Part shown: piece by piece, positions 45,148 to 57,675 of the stretch
Layout: every line of letters starts with the position of its first letter
Numbering within the stretch: the stretch's first letter is position 1
Notes under the pieces: model-generated
The model's input: only the letters and a program-made list of their open reading frames with translations
Told to the model about the DNA's origin: nothing
Database searches by the model: none
Made by a program: the position numbers and the translations under genes
NCBI GenBank assembly: GCA_936432065.2
Contig: OW386285.2
Coordinates: 175,379,984 to 175,443,983, forward strand
Origin: Rutpela maculata
Taxonomy: Eukaryota; Arthropoda; Insecta; Coleoptera; Cerambycidae
Length of the DNA stretch: 64,000 nucleotides
Direction of reading: 5' to 3'

Positions 45148-45203
45148 ATACTAATCTAGATACTTTTTACCAAACTTTCTTTCGCGCAAATCGTCAATTG
45201 ACG
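45148..45203. repeat. Palindromic satellite: end of unit 3 and junction
   Basis: Starts with the ATAC duplication of the LTR element, then TAATCTAGATACTTTTTACC to the junction palindrome GTCAATTGAC at about 45193-45202. Unit 4 is cut at once by the next insertion. Confidence 0.85.
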
Positions 45204-48200
45204 CCCTGCCAAAAATGCCAGATTAAGACTCATAAAAAAATATAAACAATTTATAAGTCTCTTTAAGGATCTATAAGTTTAATTTGTAATATATAAGTAT
45301 GTGATATCTGTCGTATACACTTTCTACAAAGTTTCATGATTTTTCATGAGGTTCTTAGGCTAACTGAAAATATACGAGTTTTAATCAGACAATACAGTTC
45401 TAATTTTTTTGTTTTCTATGAGTTTTTAAAAGACAAGACATGTTTTAAGGTTTTTACGAGTTATAACAAGATAATACAGTTTGAATTTTTATCGATTTCT
45501 ATCAGCGTTCGTTAAACAAGAAATTATGGGGGATAAACGAGTTTTATTAAGACAATGCAGATCAAATTCTGATAGTTATCTATGAGTTTTTATCCAGCAA
45601 AAAATACTTAAGAATTTATGAATTTTTAGAAGAAACTGCTGTTCTAACTTCTATCGTATCTTATCAGTTGTTCATCAGTGTAGAGGTTTGTAAGGGATTT
45701 ATGAGTTTTGGAAAGTATAAAGTCTTAATATTTTATTGAATCCTATAAGTGTTTATGGGACATGTAATTCATCTTTTTGTAGGATAATACAGTTCTAATT
45801 TTTTTGTTTTCTAGGAGTTTTTACAAGACCAGAAATGTTTTAAGGTTTTTATGAGTTATAACAAGATAATACAGTTTGAATTTTTATCGTTTTCTATTTG
45901 CGTTCATTAGACAAGGAATTATGGGGGATAAATGAGTTTTATTCAGACAATGAAGATCAAATTCTGATAGTTATCTGTGAGTTTTTATCCAGCAAAAACT
46001 ACTTAAGAGTTTATGAGTTTTTAGAAGAAAGTGCAGTTCTGACTTCTATCGTATCCTATCAGTTGTTCATCAGTCTAGAGGTTTGTCAGGGATTTATGAG
46101 TTTTGGAGAATATAGAGTCTTAATATTTTATTGAATCCTTTAAGTTTTTATCAGACATGCAATTCTTATTAACATTCGTGTTTTTGTAGGATAATACAGT
46201 TCTAATTTTATTTGTTTTCTATGAGTTTTTACAAGACGATTAAGTATCACTTACAATACTTACTAAACTAAACTTACTAATACAATAAATTTCATATAGG
46301 TAGGTATATTTATATTTTTAATGTAAATTTCCAGTACGAAACCTGTTAGTATTTGTAAGTTCTTGAAGTATTTGAAATGTGTTTTGAATGTAAATTCCTT
46401 GTCTGGGGTCTATCAGCACTCGCACGTTTTAATAGGAAACATGAAGTTTTTATCAGAGCCGTGGAGAGAAAATAAGGGCCCGGTTTTTTTTGAAAATTGA
46501 TAACGGGGGAAGGGAGAAATCAGAAAAAAAAATTTGGCGAGCGGAAAGTGTAGAAATAATCCGAAGAAATTTTTAAAATATGCGAATAAAAATTATAATA
46601 CAAATTTTTGACATTTCAAAACCAGGGCCCCCAAAGAAGCCCGGGACCGGGAGAATTACCCCCGCACCACCCCCCTCTAGACAGGCCTGTATAAGATTCT
46701 ATGAGGGTGTTAATATGCAATGGGGTTTTAATGTAAATTTCCTGAATGGTGTCTACGAGTATATTTATAAGTATTTATATTTATGGTAATTAAATTGGAT
46801 TTATGGATTTTTATATGAATTTGTAAGATATTAATATAAACTGTCAGTACGAGGCCTATAGTATTGTCAGTACGAGGCCTATAAGCCTATAAGTTTTCAT
46901 GGTGTTCGAAATACGAAAATTGTATAGATTCTGTGAGTCTTTAATGTAAATTCCTCGCTTGAGGTTTATTGTAAGACTTTTATGGAAATAAGAAGGTTTT
47001 CTAAAATACAATGTGTATATATTTACAATGGATTTTAATGTAAATTATATGAAATTTATTGTATTAGTAAGTTTAGTTTAGTAAGTATTTGTAAGTGATA
47101 CTTAATCGTCTTGTAAAAACTCATAGAAAACAGAAGAAAATAAAACTACCATCCTATAAAAACACAAAATTTAACAAGAAATACAGGTCTCAAAAAAACC
47201 TATAGGATTCAATAAAATATTAAGACGTATAATATGGCAGTGTGCGCCGACTGAGAGCATGCCGCTTTACTTTTAGGAGCCCGTACTCGCATTTATCTAC
47301 TGACTACACTTCTTGGCTTACGTATAGACTGATGAACCACTGATAGGATATGATAGAAGTTAGAACTGCAGTTTCTTCTAAAAACTTATAAATTCTTAAG
47401 TATTTTTTGCTGGATAAAAACTCATAGATAATTATCAGAATCTGATCTGAATTGTCTTAATAAAACTCATTTATACCCCATAATTGTCTAATGAACGCTA
47501 ATAGAAAATGATAAAAATTCAAACTGTATTATCTTGTTATAACTCATAAAAACCTTAAAACATTTCTTGTCTGGTAAAAGCTCATAGAAGACAAAAATTA
47601 GACCTGTATTATCCTACAAAAACACGAAATTTAACACGAATTGCATGTCTCATAAAAACTTTTACGATTCAATAAATATTAAGACTTTATACTCTCCAAA
47701 ACTCACAAATCCCTAACAAACAACTAGACTGATGAACAACAGATAGGATACGATAGAAGTTAGAATTGCAGTTTCTCTTAAATATTCATAAATTCTTAAG
47801 TATTTTTTGCTGGATAAAAACTAAATTTGATCTGCATTGTCTGAATAAAACTCATTTATCCCCCATAATTTCTTATTTAATGAACGCTAATAGAAAACGA
47901 TAAAAATTCAAACTGTATTATCTTATTATAACTCGTAAAAACCTTAAAACATTTCTTGTCTTGTAAAAACTCATAGAAAACAAAAAACGTTAAAACAGTA
48001 TCGTCTCATTAAAACTCGTATATTTTCAATTAGCCTTAAAAACGCATAAAAAATCATCAAATGTTTATAACATTTCGCATATTAATAACAGTGAAAACGT
48101 ATAACTACTGATGATAGACTCCATATAGGGAATTTACATTAAAAACTTGTACGCAGCAAATCTTACAAAAACTTCATATTTCGTATTAATATGTGCAAGT

Positions 48201-49161
48201 GCTGATAGACCTCAGGCAAGGAATTTACATTAAAAACACATTTCAAATACTATAAAAACTTACATAATTATACTAATAGGTTTTATACGAAGAATGTACA
48301 TTTAAAACACACACACACACAAAACGATTAAAACTTATAGAAGTTCCGTGCTACATACTCCAGCCTAAAGTAGAGGGAGCTGTTATACATGTCGCTAATT
48401 CAGATCTAATCTAATGTGACTTAAGAGACTAGGTTTGTTAACTTAAAATTAAAGCAGACTCCTTTACTGCATTGTGGTTTCACATATATTATCACAGTGT
48501 CTTATATATACTCAAAGGGAAGTATGGAGACATCATTCAGGTTTTCAGTTTCCAGATAGATCCCCATATATACCATTCTGGAACCACATGAAGCCTCATA
48601 TATTCCATTGTGGTTTCACATACATTCTTACAGTATCTTATATATGCTCATGAAGGGAACTCCTACAATTGGATAGATACAGATCATTTAGACTTCAATT
48701 CTCATATAGATCCCTATACATACCACTTTGAGACCACATTCAGTCTCATAAATACCAACGAATTCCATTGTCTTTTCCGCATACATTCTCAAAAGATTTC
48801 ATAATTACCAATTCCTATTTTTAGTGAAACCACATGAAATCTCATATATTCAAATAGCTTGTGAATAGGGAAATTCCGATAAACTATAATAACAATTTAT
48901 CTGGATTTCCTGTTGCTTTTACATAAAAATCTATGCGAATTCGCAGTTTCCTGTCCATAGTTAACGTATACAGACTCTTCACAATCATTTCTGGAATTAC
49001 CATTTTGAACTGATTAAAGATATATATATGCAAATCCTGTTATAAACTGGTAAAGTTCGATGAGGGATTATAGGAAATTACAGTTTCACTATCCAACTCA
49101 AATCTTATAGATCCAAATATATATATTTTTTATAAGTTTCTATGAGCCATTTTTGGCAGGG
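45204..49161. mobile_element. Large non-coding foldback element, 3.96 kb
   Basis: Ends CCCTGCCAAAAATG...CATTTTTGGCAGGG, flanked by CG on both sides (45202-45203, 49162-49163), or with no duplication if the terminal G/C is counted in the TIR. The left half (about 45240-46260) and right half (about 47090-48260) are imperfect inverted copies built from tandem segments, such as a block of about 380-bp period (45411-45780, 45793-46140) with GTTTTCTATGAGTTTTTA and ATCGTATCTTATCAG motifs. No coding frame. A smaller element (46454-46689) sits near the middle. The transposon class is not recognised. Confidence 0.75.
46454..46689. repeat. Candidate hAT-like MITE in the large foldback
   Basis: Starts CAGAGCCGTGGAGAG and ends CTAGACAGGCCTG. 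Interior G-rich and A-rich blocks (GGGCCCGG, ACGGGGGAAGGG) resemble the element at 56884-57081. No convincing duplication of flanking bases. Confidence 0.45.
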
Positions 49162-49587
49162 CGATTTGCACGAAAGAAAGTTTGGTAAAAAGTGTCATGG
49201 CGCACAGTATAATGGTATCACTGTAATTCACTGCACATGTTGACCAACTCGTCTAATTTCCAAACTTTGCAACAATTAAATACCTATAATATAATAATCA
49301 TAACATTATTTTCATTATCTTTAATGTTAAACCTATTTCCATTGAATATAAATCATCTTTATTAGGTTGTTTCGTAGCCTACAATATTTAAAAAATGTCG
49401 AATTATGAAATTTGTCAATCACTGCTGCCAACTCCTCTAAACTGAGAGAGTTGGAAACAGTGTTTGAACAAATTGCATAATTCGACATTTTTTAAATATT
49501 GTAGACTACGAAACAACCTAATAAATATGTTATATATTCAATGGAAGTAGGTTTAACATTAAAGATAATGAAAACAATGTTACGATT

Positions 49588-50096
49588 CACGGTCAGTAAA
49601 CTATACGGTTGCATCATCCCGCAGCTTTTAGACGAAGGAGCGCGCGGGGGAGGTAACCGAAAATGACGCAGCCTCTAGACCCAACCAGGGCCGGCACTAG
49701 ACATTTTGCTACTCACTCAATTAATAAACACTGATGTAGACGAATAGTATACACTGGGACGACAGCAAACTAGTTTATTACACCGGACAGTGACAGTGCG
49801 ACGTGCGACAAACAATATAAAAATAAACACACTGTCGTTGTAGTATGTCAGACAAATTGAAAACACGACACGCGGCAACTAGTGCCGGCTCTGGATCTAC
49901 CTAGACTCTGACCTTGATCTGAATAATTGAACAAATAAAGCGTGCAAGAGAGACAGATTTCCTATTCCCATGCAAAAGATAGAGACAAAGATATAGGTGG
50001 CTACATGACGTAGGCGCTAGACCAAGGTTCCTCCCCCGCGCGCTCCTTCGTCTAGAAGCTACTGGATGAGGTAACCGTTATAGTTTAATGACCGTG
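49588..50096. mobile_element. Short-TIR element, 509 bp, 9-bp TSD
   Basis: CACGGTCA-TAAACTATA-CGGTT ends, with a second inverted block inside (GACGAAGGAGCGCGCGGG / CCCGCGCGCTCCTTCGTC). GTTACGATT is duplicated at 49579-49587 and 50097-50105. A 9-bp duplication points to Mutator-like (MULE) or a related superfamily. Non-coding and carries a nested hAT-like MITE. Confidence 0.82.
49686..49893. mobile_element. hAT-like MITE nested in the 9-bp-TSD element
   Basis: CAGGGCCGGCACTAG...CTAGTGCCGGCTCTG, 208 bp. The 8 bp on the left (GACCCAAC) and right (GATCTACC) agree at only five positions, so the insertion is old or the flanks have mutated. Confidence 0.65.
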
Positions 50097-50658
50097 GTTA
50101 CGATTATTATATTATAGGTATTTAATTGTTGCAAAGTTTGGAAATTAGACGAGTTGGTCAACATGTGCAGTAAATTACAGTGATACCAATCTAGACACTT
50201 TTTACCAAACTTTCTTTCGTGCAAATCGTCAACTGTAATTCACTGTACATGTTGACCAACTCATCTAATTTCCAAACTTTGCAACAATTAAATACCTATA
50301 ATATAATAATCATTACATTGTCTTCATTATCTTTAATGTTAAACCTACTTCCATTGAATATAAATCATCTTTATTAGGTTGTTTCGTAGTCTACAATATT
50401 TAAAAAATGTCGAATTATGCATTTTGTCAATCACTGCTGCCAACTCTTCTTCTAAACTGGGAGTTGGAAACAGTGTTTGACAAATTGCATAATTCGACAT
50501 TTTTTAAATATTGTAGACTACGAAACAACCTAACAAATATGATTTATATTCAATGGAAGTAGGTTTAACATTAAAGATAACGAAAACAATGTTATGATTA
50601 TTATATTATAGGTATTTAATTGTTGCAAAGTTTGGAAATTAGACGAGTTGGTCAACAT

Positions 50659-51173
50659 CACGAACTTCATAAATTAAACTGGACTTCACAACGCACATAT
50701 CCCAAACAAAAGCTCGTGACACCACTTACCATGGTCGCCATGATAGGCTGTCAACTTATTTGAGGTTAGCAATATTCGGTAGGAATCACAACTACTGCTC
50801 GTTATTTTGTAGCGCATTGCCAAATGTTTTATATTTTCAATAAACTTGAATATTTTTCTCCCAAAACGCCACTTCATTTTCTCTAATAACAAGAAATTTA
50901 TTCATAATGTGAGACTACTACAATACTTAGAGTAAGTTATCATCAGAAGTACTCATTAATACTCTCATTTTAATAAAATTATTTCTAAAATCTGACAATC
51001 ATTTGCCTATCAACAACCAACGGGATAATACTAGATTAAATCTGACAACATCGCCTTTGTACTTTTGTTTTAGTACTTTGTTTTACGTTCTGAAAACCTT
51101 TCATGGCGGCCAGCAGGGGGGGTGTCAGCGTTTGGACCTTATGTGAGGTCCAGTTTAATTTATGAAGTTCGTG
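50659..51173. mobile_element. Short-TIR element, 515 bp, 8-bp TSD
   Basis: Ends CACGAACTTCATAAATTAA...TTAATTTATGAAGTTCGTG. GTCAACAT is duplicated at 50651-50658 and 51174-51181. CACG at the tips is shared with the element at 49588-50096. A short minus-strand frame inside (50686-50892) has no recognisable domain. Superfamily uncertain. Confidence 0.82.
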
Positions 51174-51244
51174 GTCAACATGTACAGTGAATTACAGTGA
51201 CACCAATTTAGACACTTTTTACCAAACTTTCTTTCGTGCAAATC

Positions 51245-52930
51245 AGCGACATAATAAGGAGAGACTGAAAAAGTAGGCGTGGCACATCGCCAGAACATAT
51301 TCAAGCAACTAGTCCGCATGGGCGTCACTTCAACTTAACGTTATGGAATTTGCGAATATTTTAAAAATGTATAGAGCAGCATTTACTCCGTTTTTAAATA
51401 TGATATAATTTATTACTACTTCTACAGCAATTTGATTAATAGATTTGAGCTCAACTAATAATAGAACAGTGATAAAAAACAATATTCATTCATTAATTAT
51501 ATCCCTCAAAGCAGTACTCCACTGCAAATCATGGCAACTAGGGCCAACAAATGACCCCCCACTGCGTCCCTCGAGCGTTTATTCTATGGCCAAACAAACC
51601 GTATGTATACTGAATTGGGATTGCCCCTCTATACTTTAGACCTCGTTGGTGCAAATCGTCATCAATTGTTCCTTAGGGCGTTTTTTCACTGGCCGACCCG
51701 ACACCGATTCGTCGTCAACGACACCGATACAACGATATCGGGGCAGCACAAACGTATAGAATTATATGGAACTTTTTTTCACTTGCCGATACGATACCAT
51801 TTTGTCACATTTTGTCGGCGCCGTGTTATTATATGCTATTCTTCAGTATCGGTACGACACTGTCGGCAAAATTCTAGGGGCGGCAAATTCTTCAAATCCA
51901 CAGTTACCAAAAAATATAAAAAAGCTAGGAAACAATTATTTCACTAATATAGTATAGTAATGTTAACTTTATATAAATAATTTGTTATTGTTAGTTTTTT
52001 TTGTATATAAAGTAGGTAACATACATACATTCTGTTTCTTATATGTGATTATATTTCTTGGTGATATCCAACCCAGATTGAAATAAATTAAACTTAATTT
52101 TTTATTCAAGTTTGTTTTGTACATTCAGAACTGTTTTATGTTATCCTTTCAGGTCCTATGCCCACTGTTAATGCGGGAAAAAATATTATTCAGTAAACTC
52201 TTTAATTCACTTTTAAAAAATTTTTGTACGCATCTTAATACTTTTTTGGGGATTTTATAGTTTCCCTATTTGCATTGTCCGTATTTGGCAGACGTCAACT
52301 AGAAGTGTTATACTTCACGTTTTATGAACAAGTTTATTAATCTGCTAGTTTTAAATCATCAAAAATTTGATTTTAACGAAAAAATTAAAAGCGGGGTAAA
52401 AAAAAACTAAAGAGACCAAATAGGCAGACTGAATCAGGCACATTTCAGCTTCCTAATTTAGGAGAAGCTAGCCCTTCTGCAAGCCCCTTCTTGTTTAGTA
52501 AAAAATCTGAATAAATCACATATAAAAGAAAAAACCATCCTCTGTCTTATTTTTGCACTTCCATTTGTACAACGTCAATAAGAATGGAAATAAATCACGT
52601 GTCTTTCATTTGCCCTCCACTGTCTTTTTTTTACCCCACTTGGAGGGTAAAAATGAGACACTGTTTATTTTTGTTTATCAGTTAACGATACTTTTAGTAA
52701 AAAAATACATAGAAATATAGTTTTTCCTGTCATTTTTACATATGATACCAATCTTTCATTAAATATGACTCATTTTTACCCCGTCTGACTTTAATGTTAT
52801 TTATATAAGAGAGGGGCGGCAAAATGAAACTGTGCCCGAGGCGGAAAAATACCTGGAGCCAGCCCTGACCAATATGTATTCTTAAGAACAGAGTTGAGCC
52901 CAAAGTAGGTATTATTATTTGAAGAATAAT
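51245..52930. other. No recognisable gene
   Basis: AT-rich. GGGCGGCAAA motifs at about 51886 and 52815 and a hAT-like right end (GGAGCCAGCCCTG, ending about 52868) hint at a decayed hAT element, but its left end was not found. A 114-codon frame (51603-51947) shows no domain. Confidence 0.35.
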
Positions 52931-52939
52931 GCTTACCCT

Positions 52940-55900
52940 AAGAAGACCACAAAACCCCAATAATATTATCATCAACGACGAGGAAATAATATGGAATTCT
53001 CTGCAGACAGTGCAATTAAATATCTAGGAGAGTATACTTAGATAAACGACTAACATGGAGTTATCACATCAATAAAAAACTTAATGATGGTTACGCAAGG
53101 TTATCAATGCTATATCCCATTATTAATAGAAAATCGAAGCTCAGAGTTAAGTGGGCGACATTAATATATAAATCGATCTTAAGACCATTGGTAACTTGGC
53201 TATGTGATAAAGGGAACTGCTAGCAAAACTAATATAAAAAGGTGCAAACATTTCAAAATAAAGTGTTGAGATCTGCTATAAATGCCCATTAGTCCAGGGA
53301 AATGAGTAAAAAAAGTACCATGTTCGGGACTGTGACTCATCCAGGCAGAGACCACGATTTTTAGGTAGTATAGGTGTCAATAAATGAAACCTATATAAAA
53401 TCTGCGGTCGATTTTCTGCATATGTTTATTTACATCCATTTTAATGCAAAAAAATGGAAAAAACGTGTTTTTTCACACTTTTTCACCTGCCAGTAAAAAG
53501 TAAACTATCTTACAGATAAATCAAATGAATCACCTTGTAGGAAATTAAAAAAGCTTTAAAATGGCGGTTGTTAAATGTCGATATAGTTAATTGTTGCTAA
53601 GATAATTGCAAAATGCGGAGTTTTATTCAATAAACAATATCTTATGTAAAAAACAATCTACTGTTTTGTCCTTACGTAAATAGTTGACTCTCATAGTGCT
53701 TAATATCTGGTAAAAATTTCAAATCGATTCGTCAAATAGTTTTTGCAAAATTGCATTAATTTATCCCAGAGACCTTTTTTTTTGCAACCCCACCACGTCC
53801 AGAGAAATCAAAATACAATGATTCTACGGCCTCCACCTGAAAGGGAAAGACTTGATTTACCAAAATGCTTTGTTAGATATCGAAAAAAATAATTTTCAGA
53901 CTTGCAAAATGACGTTGTAAAAGAACTCAGATTTTTACCTTATAAACAAATAGAATAATTTTTTAACAATTGATTGTAGAGCATCGGTTTTTCGATATTT
54001 GAAAAGCTGATATTTTTACACGAATTTTGAAAAAAAAAGAAGGTCCTAGGTCAATTTGGGGCAAAGTTAGCAATTTTTTTTCAAAAATTCATAGCTCCTT
54101 TGTTTATAATAATTAAGAAACGTAACAAGCGCCATTTTAAAGGGGAAGAGTTCAACTTTTAGTGTGTATGTGAATCGACAAATATTCTGTATTATTATAA
54201 ATTACAGCGTTATTTATATCGAACAATGTGTTTCTTTTCACACTTTACAAATTCTATTGTTTATAACTTAATATAACAGTAATTTATATATTTAATTGTA
54301 CACAAACCTTTCCTATAATTTTCAATAAGAATAATACAAAAATTTTGATAATGTATAAAAATATTTTTTTGTAAAATGTTTAAACAAATTACAGGTAATT
54401 ACTCTCTTATTATTTTGGAGCAGATGTGTTGAACCATAGAAAGTTTCTACTGTATCATACAAACCATGATACATGACAAACGCTGTCACTACATGTACAT
54501 TCACACGCGTGTTGTATACTTCTACGAAGGAAGTAATGGTTTGTTTTATTATTTATTAATAATTAATAATACGCAAATTAATAAGAGCACTTTTCATAAA
54601 TTGTATGGTAATTTTGCATTTGAAAAATATCTTAAAAATGTAAATTATATCGAATAGAGTGTTTTTATTTTATAAATTTGAAAAATTCAATTGTTTATAA
54701 CAATAAGATATATATTTACGTGTACATAAGCCTTTTCTACAACTTTCAACAAGAACAAAACAAAAAATTTTGATATTTTGCAAAGAAAAAAATTTTTTTT
54801 TAAATGTTTAAACAAATTACATTGTTAATATTAATGTTAATAGTTTAACAGATTGAATATTATTAACGTACCCCAAATTGAAAAAAGAAATATCAAAATC
54901 GGTTAACAAACACCAAAGTTATGACTTACCTATGTGGTCAGTTTGAAGATGCTGTTTCAATTGTTGAATGCGCAGATTTGAGGGTTCCCCCTCCACAACC
55001 TCCGAGCTAAGTTGATTCGAGCCTCATTTTAGGAGCTTTGCCAACAGTTTTGAGAAAGTGCAATCATTTTCAAATTTTTTACACTAAAAGTTGAACTCTT
55101 CCCCTTTTAAATGGCGCTTGTTACGTTTCTTAATTATTATAAACAAAGGAGCTATGAATTTTTGAAAAAAAATTGCTAACTTTGCCCCAAATTGACCTAG
55201 GACCTTCTTTTTTTTTTTCAAAATTCGTGTAAAAATATCAGCTTTTCAAATATCGAAAAACCGATGCTCTATAATCAATTGTTAAAAAATTATTCTATTT
55301 GTTTATAAGGTAAAAATCTGAGTTCTTTTGCAACGTCATTTTGCAGGTCTGAAAATTTTTTTCGATATCTAACAAAGCATTTTGGTAAATCAAGTCTTTC
55401 CCTTTCAGGTGGAGGCCGCAGAATCATTGTATTTTGATTTCTCTGGACGTGGTGGGGTTGCAAGAAAAAGGTCTCTGGGATAAATTAATGCAATTTTGCA
55501 AAAACTATTTGACGAATCGATTTGAAATTTTTACCAGATATTAAGCACTATGAGAGTCAACTATTTACGCAAGGACAAAACAGTAGATTGTTTTTTACAC
55601 AAGATATTGTTTATTGAACAAAATTCCGCATTTTGCAATTATCTTAGCAACAATTAACTATATCGACATTTAACAACAGCCATTTTAAAGCTTTTTTAAT
55701 TTCCTACAAGGTGGTTTATTTGATTTATCTGTAAGATAGTTTACTTTTTACTGGCAGGTGAAAAAGTGTGAAAAAACACGTTTTTTCCATTTTTTTACAT
55801 TAAAATGGCTGTAAATAAACATATGCAGAAAATCGACCGCAGATTTTATATAGGTTTCATTTATTGACACCTATACTACCTAAAAATCGTGGTCTCTGCC

Positions 55901-56187
55901 TGGATGAGTCAGAGTCCCGGCGAAAACCACATTTCCCTGGATTACATTGGCTTATAAGAAACAGTCAAATCCTTCGAGAGTTTGACGTGCCACAAATTGA
56001 AGACTTTATGAAATCATGTGCAAAGACATTTTTCAAAACTATAAACAACTGTGCAAGTGCCAGAAATTTAAACCTAAATGAAAAGACTCGTAATAATAGG
56101 TTAAGAAAAAGACTACCACAAGATATCTTACTTCCAGTAGCGATTCCGATTGATATTAATATCAATATTCTTCTATTGTTATGTTAA
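52940..56187 (+). pseudogene. LINE RT C-terminus split by a foldback element
   Basis: 52940-53290 encodes the post-catalytic part of a jockey-like RT (AIKYLG, DKRLTWSYHINKKL, LRVKWATLIYKSILRPLVTW) with several stops. 55949-56187 encodes the extreme C-terminus (LIRNSQILREFDVPQIEDF, LRKRLPQDILLP). The foldback at 53291-55944 separates them at the HW/IRN codons. A short A-rich tail follows near 56300. The catalytic RT is missing. Confidence 0.75.
53291..55944. mobile_element. Foldback element, 2.65 kb, arms of about 0.85 kb
   Basis: Ends TCCAGGGAAATG...CATTTCCCTGGA. The arms 53318-54160 and 55080-55914 are near-identical inverted copies, including TCATCCAGGCAGAGACCACG, TATAAAATCTGCGGTCGATT and CCTAGGTCAATTTGGGGC. 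CATT may be the duplicated target (53287-53290, 55945-55948). No coding sequence. The central 0.9 kb is a spacer. Confidence 0.8.
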
Positions 56188-56453
56188 ACTAAATATTTTG
56201 TTTCTGTTCTTTATTTTATTTTCAATTGTTATGTACTGTCTTACTACACACTACCATGTATAACATTAATTTGTTGATCTGGTATTTTTAAATAAACAAA
56301 AAAAAATAATGCTACCTATTACATTACTTAAAATATATTTTGTACTTACATAGTTTGTACAGACAGGGAAAATTTCTATTTATTTAATGTCGGCCTATTT
56401 GCGCTACCAGGACCTATCACCGATGCCAGGAGACCGACTATCCCCAACCTGGA

Positions 56454-56790
56454 AATTTTGCCGAACCTCTTCTCGTAAGAAGAGTAGGGAACTTTTACTT
56501 GCCTACATTTAATAGACAAGGGACCGACTGCTTTACATCTCTAAGATCTCTATTGGCAAACGGGCTTAGTCAGACAGAACAATGTCATAAATTTTTCATT
56601 TGATAATAAAAACTGAATTTTGCTGAACCTCTTCTCGTAAGAAGAGTAGGGATCTTTTGCTTCCCTAACATTTAATAATAGACAAGGGACAGACTGCTTT
56701 ACATCTCTAAGATCTCTATTAAATCCTGGCAAACGGGCTTAGTCAGACAGAACAATGTCATATAAATTTTTCATTTGATAATAAAAACTG
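56454..56790. repeat. Tandem duplication, 162- and 175-bp copies
   Basis: The block beginning AATTTTGC-GAACCTCTTCTC and ending GATAATAAAAACTG occurs twice head-to-tail. The second copy has small extra segments (TAATAATAG; TTAAATCC). No gene. Confidence 0.85.
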
Positions 56791-56883
56791 ATCTCTGAGG
56801 AAGAATCTCTCTCTCAACCTCCTAGGAGTTCTTGAGAATCGCTCACGTTGTTGATTATTTCGTCCCAATATATTACTTCAGGT

Positions 56884-57081
56884 CAGGCTAGAAAGTGCTT
56901 TAAGGACGGGTAAATAATTTTTCAGGGGGGGACCGTGGGGCAAAATTTTTTTAATAAGCGGGGGGGGAGAAATCCAAAAAAAAAATTGTTGGGCGGAAGG
57001 GGGGGGCTACGATAATTGAAATTGCCCCCCTTGCGATCACCGTAGGTCGGGCCCGTCCTGCCCCCCCGAGCTACAGGCCTG
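56884..57081. mobile_element. hAT-type MITE, 198 bp, 7/8-bp matching TSD
   Basis: CAGGCTAG...CTACAGGCCTG with G-runs inside. CTTCAGGT (56876-56883) and CTTCAGGC (57082-57089) differ at the last base. Confidence 0.7.
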
Positions 57082-57360
57082 CTTCAGGCAGATTCATCTT
57101 TATGTTAAGTCCAAAATCACAAGAATATTAATCAAAAGTGAAATAAAACATTCAGTTTTTGACAACATTCACTTTTCTAGGTTAGAAAAACAGAAAATGG
57201 CGGCGTTCCGCGACTTCCCTGAAAATAACCAAGAGAAGCATCAGGGAGTAATGTTCATCAGTTTTTGATAGAAGCGACGATAGAAATAAGTTCAAGAATA
57301 CCGTTTTGTGAATTTCAATAGAGACACGCTCTCTCGGTTGTTCTATTCTACTGCCGTCAA

Positions 57361-57589
57361 TAGTGATGGGCGATATATCACGAACTGTGATTTAATCACT
57401 GATATTAAAAAATCACAGGTAACAACTGTTAGTAAAGATCAAGACCAATATAATAATCAGCAATTTCCCCCGTACGTCGCGTCGTATTATGAAAGTCGTG
57501 ATCACATCACGTTTTAAATTCACTGATATGAGAAAATCACAGTAACGATTTACGTTGTGATTGAAAAATCACGATATCGCCCATCATTA
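57361..57589. mobile_element. hAT-type MITE, 229 bp, 8-bp TSD
   Basis: TAGTGATGGGCGATATATC...GATATCGCCCATCATTA. GCCGTCAA is duplicated at 57353-57360 and 57590-57597. The interior repeats short AATCAC/GTGATT motifs. Confidence 0.88.
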
Positions 57590-57675
57590 GCCGTCAAGAA
57601 TAGAGACTCTGATAGGATGTCTGGAAACGAAATAATTAGACAGAGAGAGCGCTGATGTCGTATGTGAGTCATTAT

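Larger units (their letters stand above)
49162..51244. repeat. Palindromic satellite: units 4 and 5
   Basis: Unit 4 resumes at the CG (49162) and runs to about 50232, interrupted by 49588-50096. Unit 5 runs about 50233-51244, lacks its first about 60 bp (the junction reads CGTCAA then CTGTAATTCACTG), and is interrupted by 50659-51173. The array ends at TTTCGTGCAAATC (51244). Confidence 0.88.

Noticed and set aside
51603..51947. 114-codon frame with GATACGA-type repeats
   Set aside because: Its protein has no recognisable domain, and short inverted GATAC/GTATC motifs explain the pattern as repeat DNA.
52800..52870. Right end of a hAT element (GGAGCCAGCCCTG)
   Set aside because: The left end and an 8-bp duplication could not be found, so it is mentioned only within the gene-free stretch.
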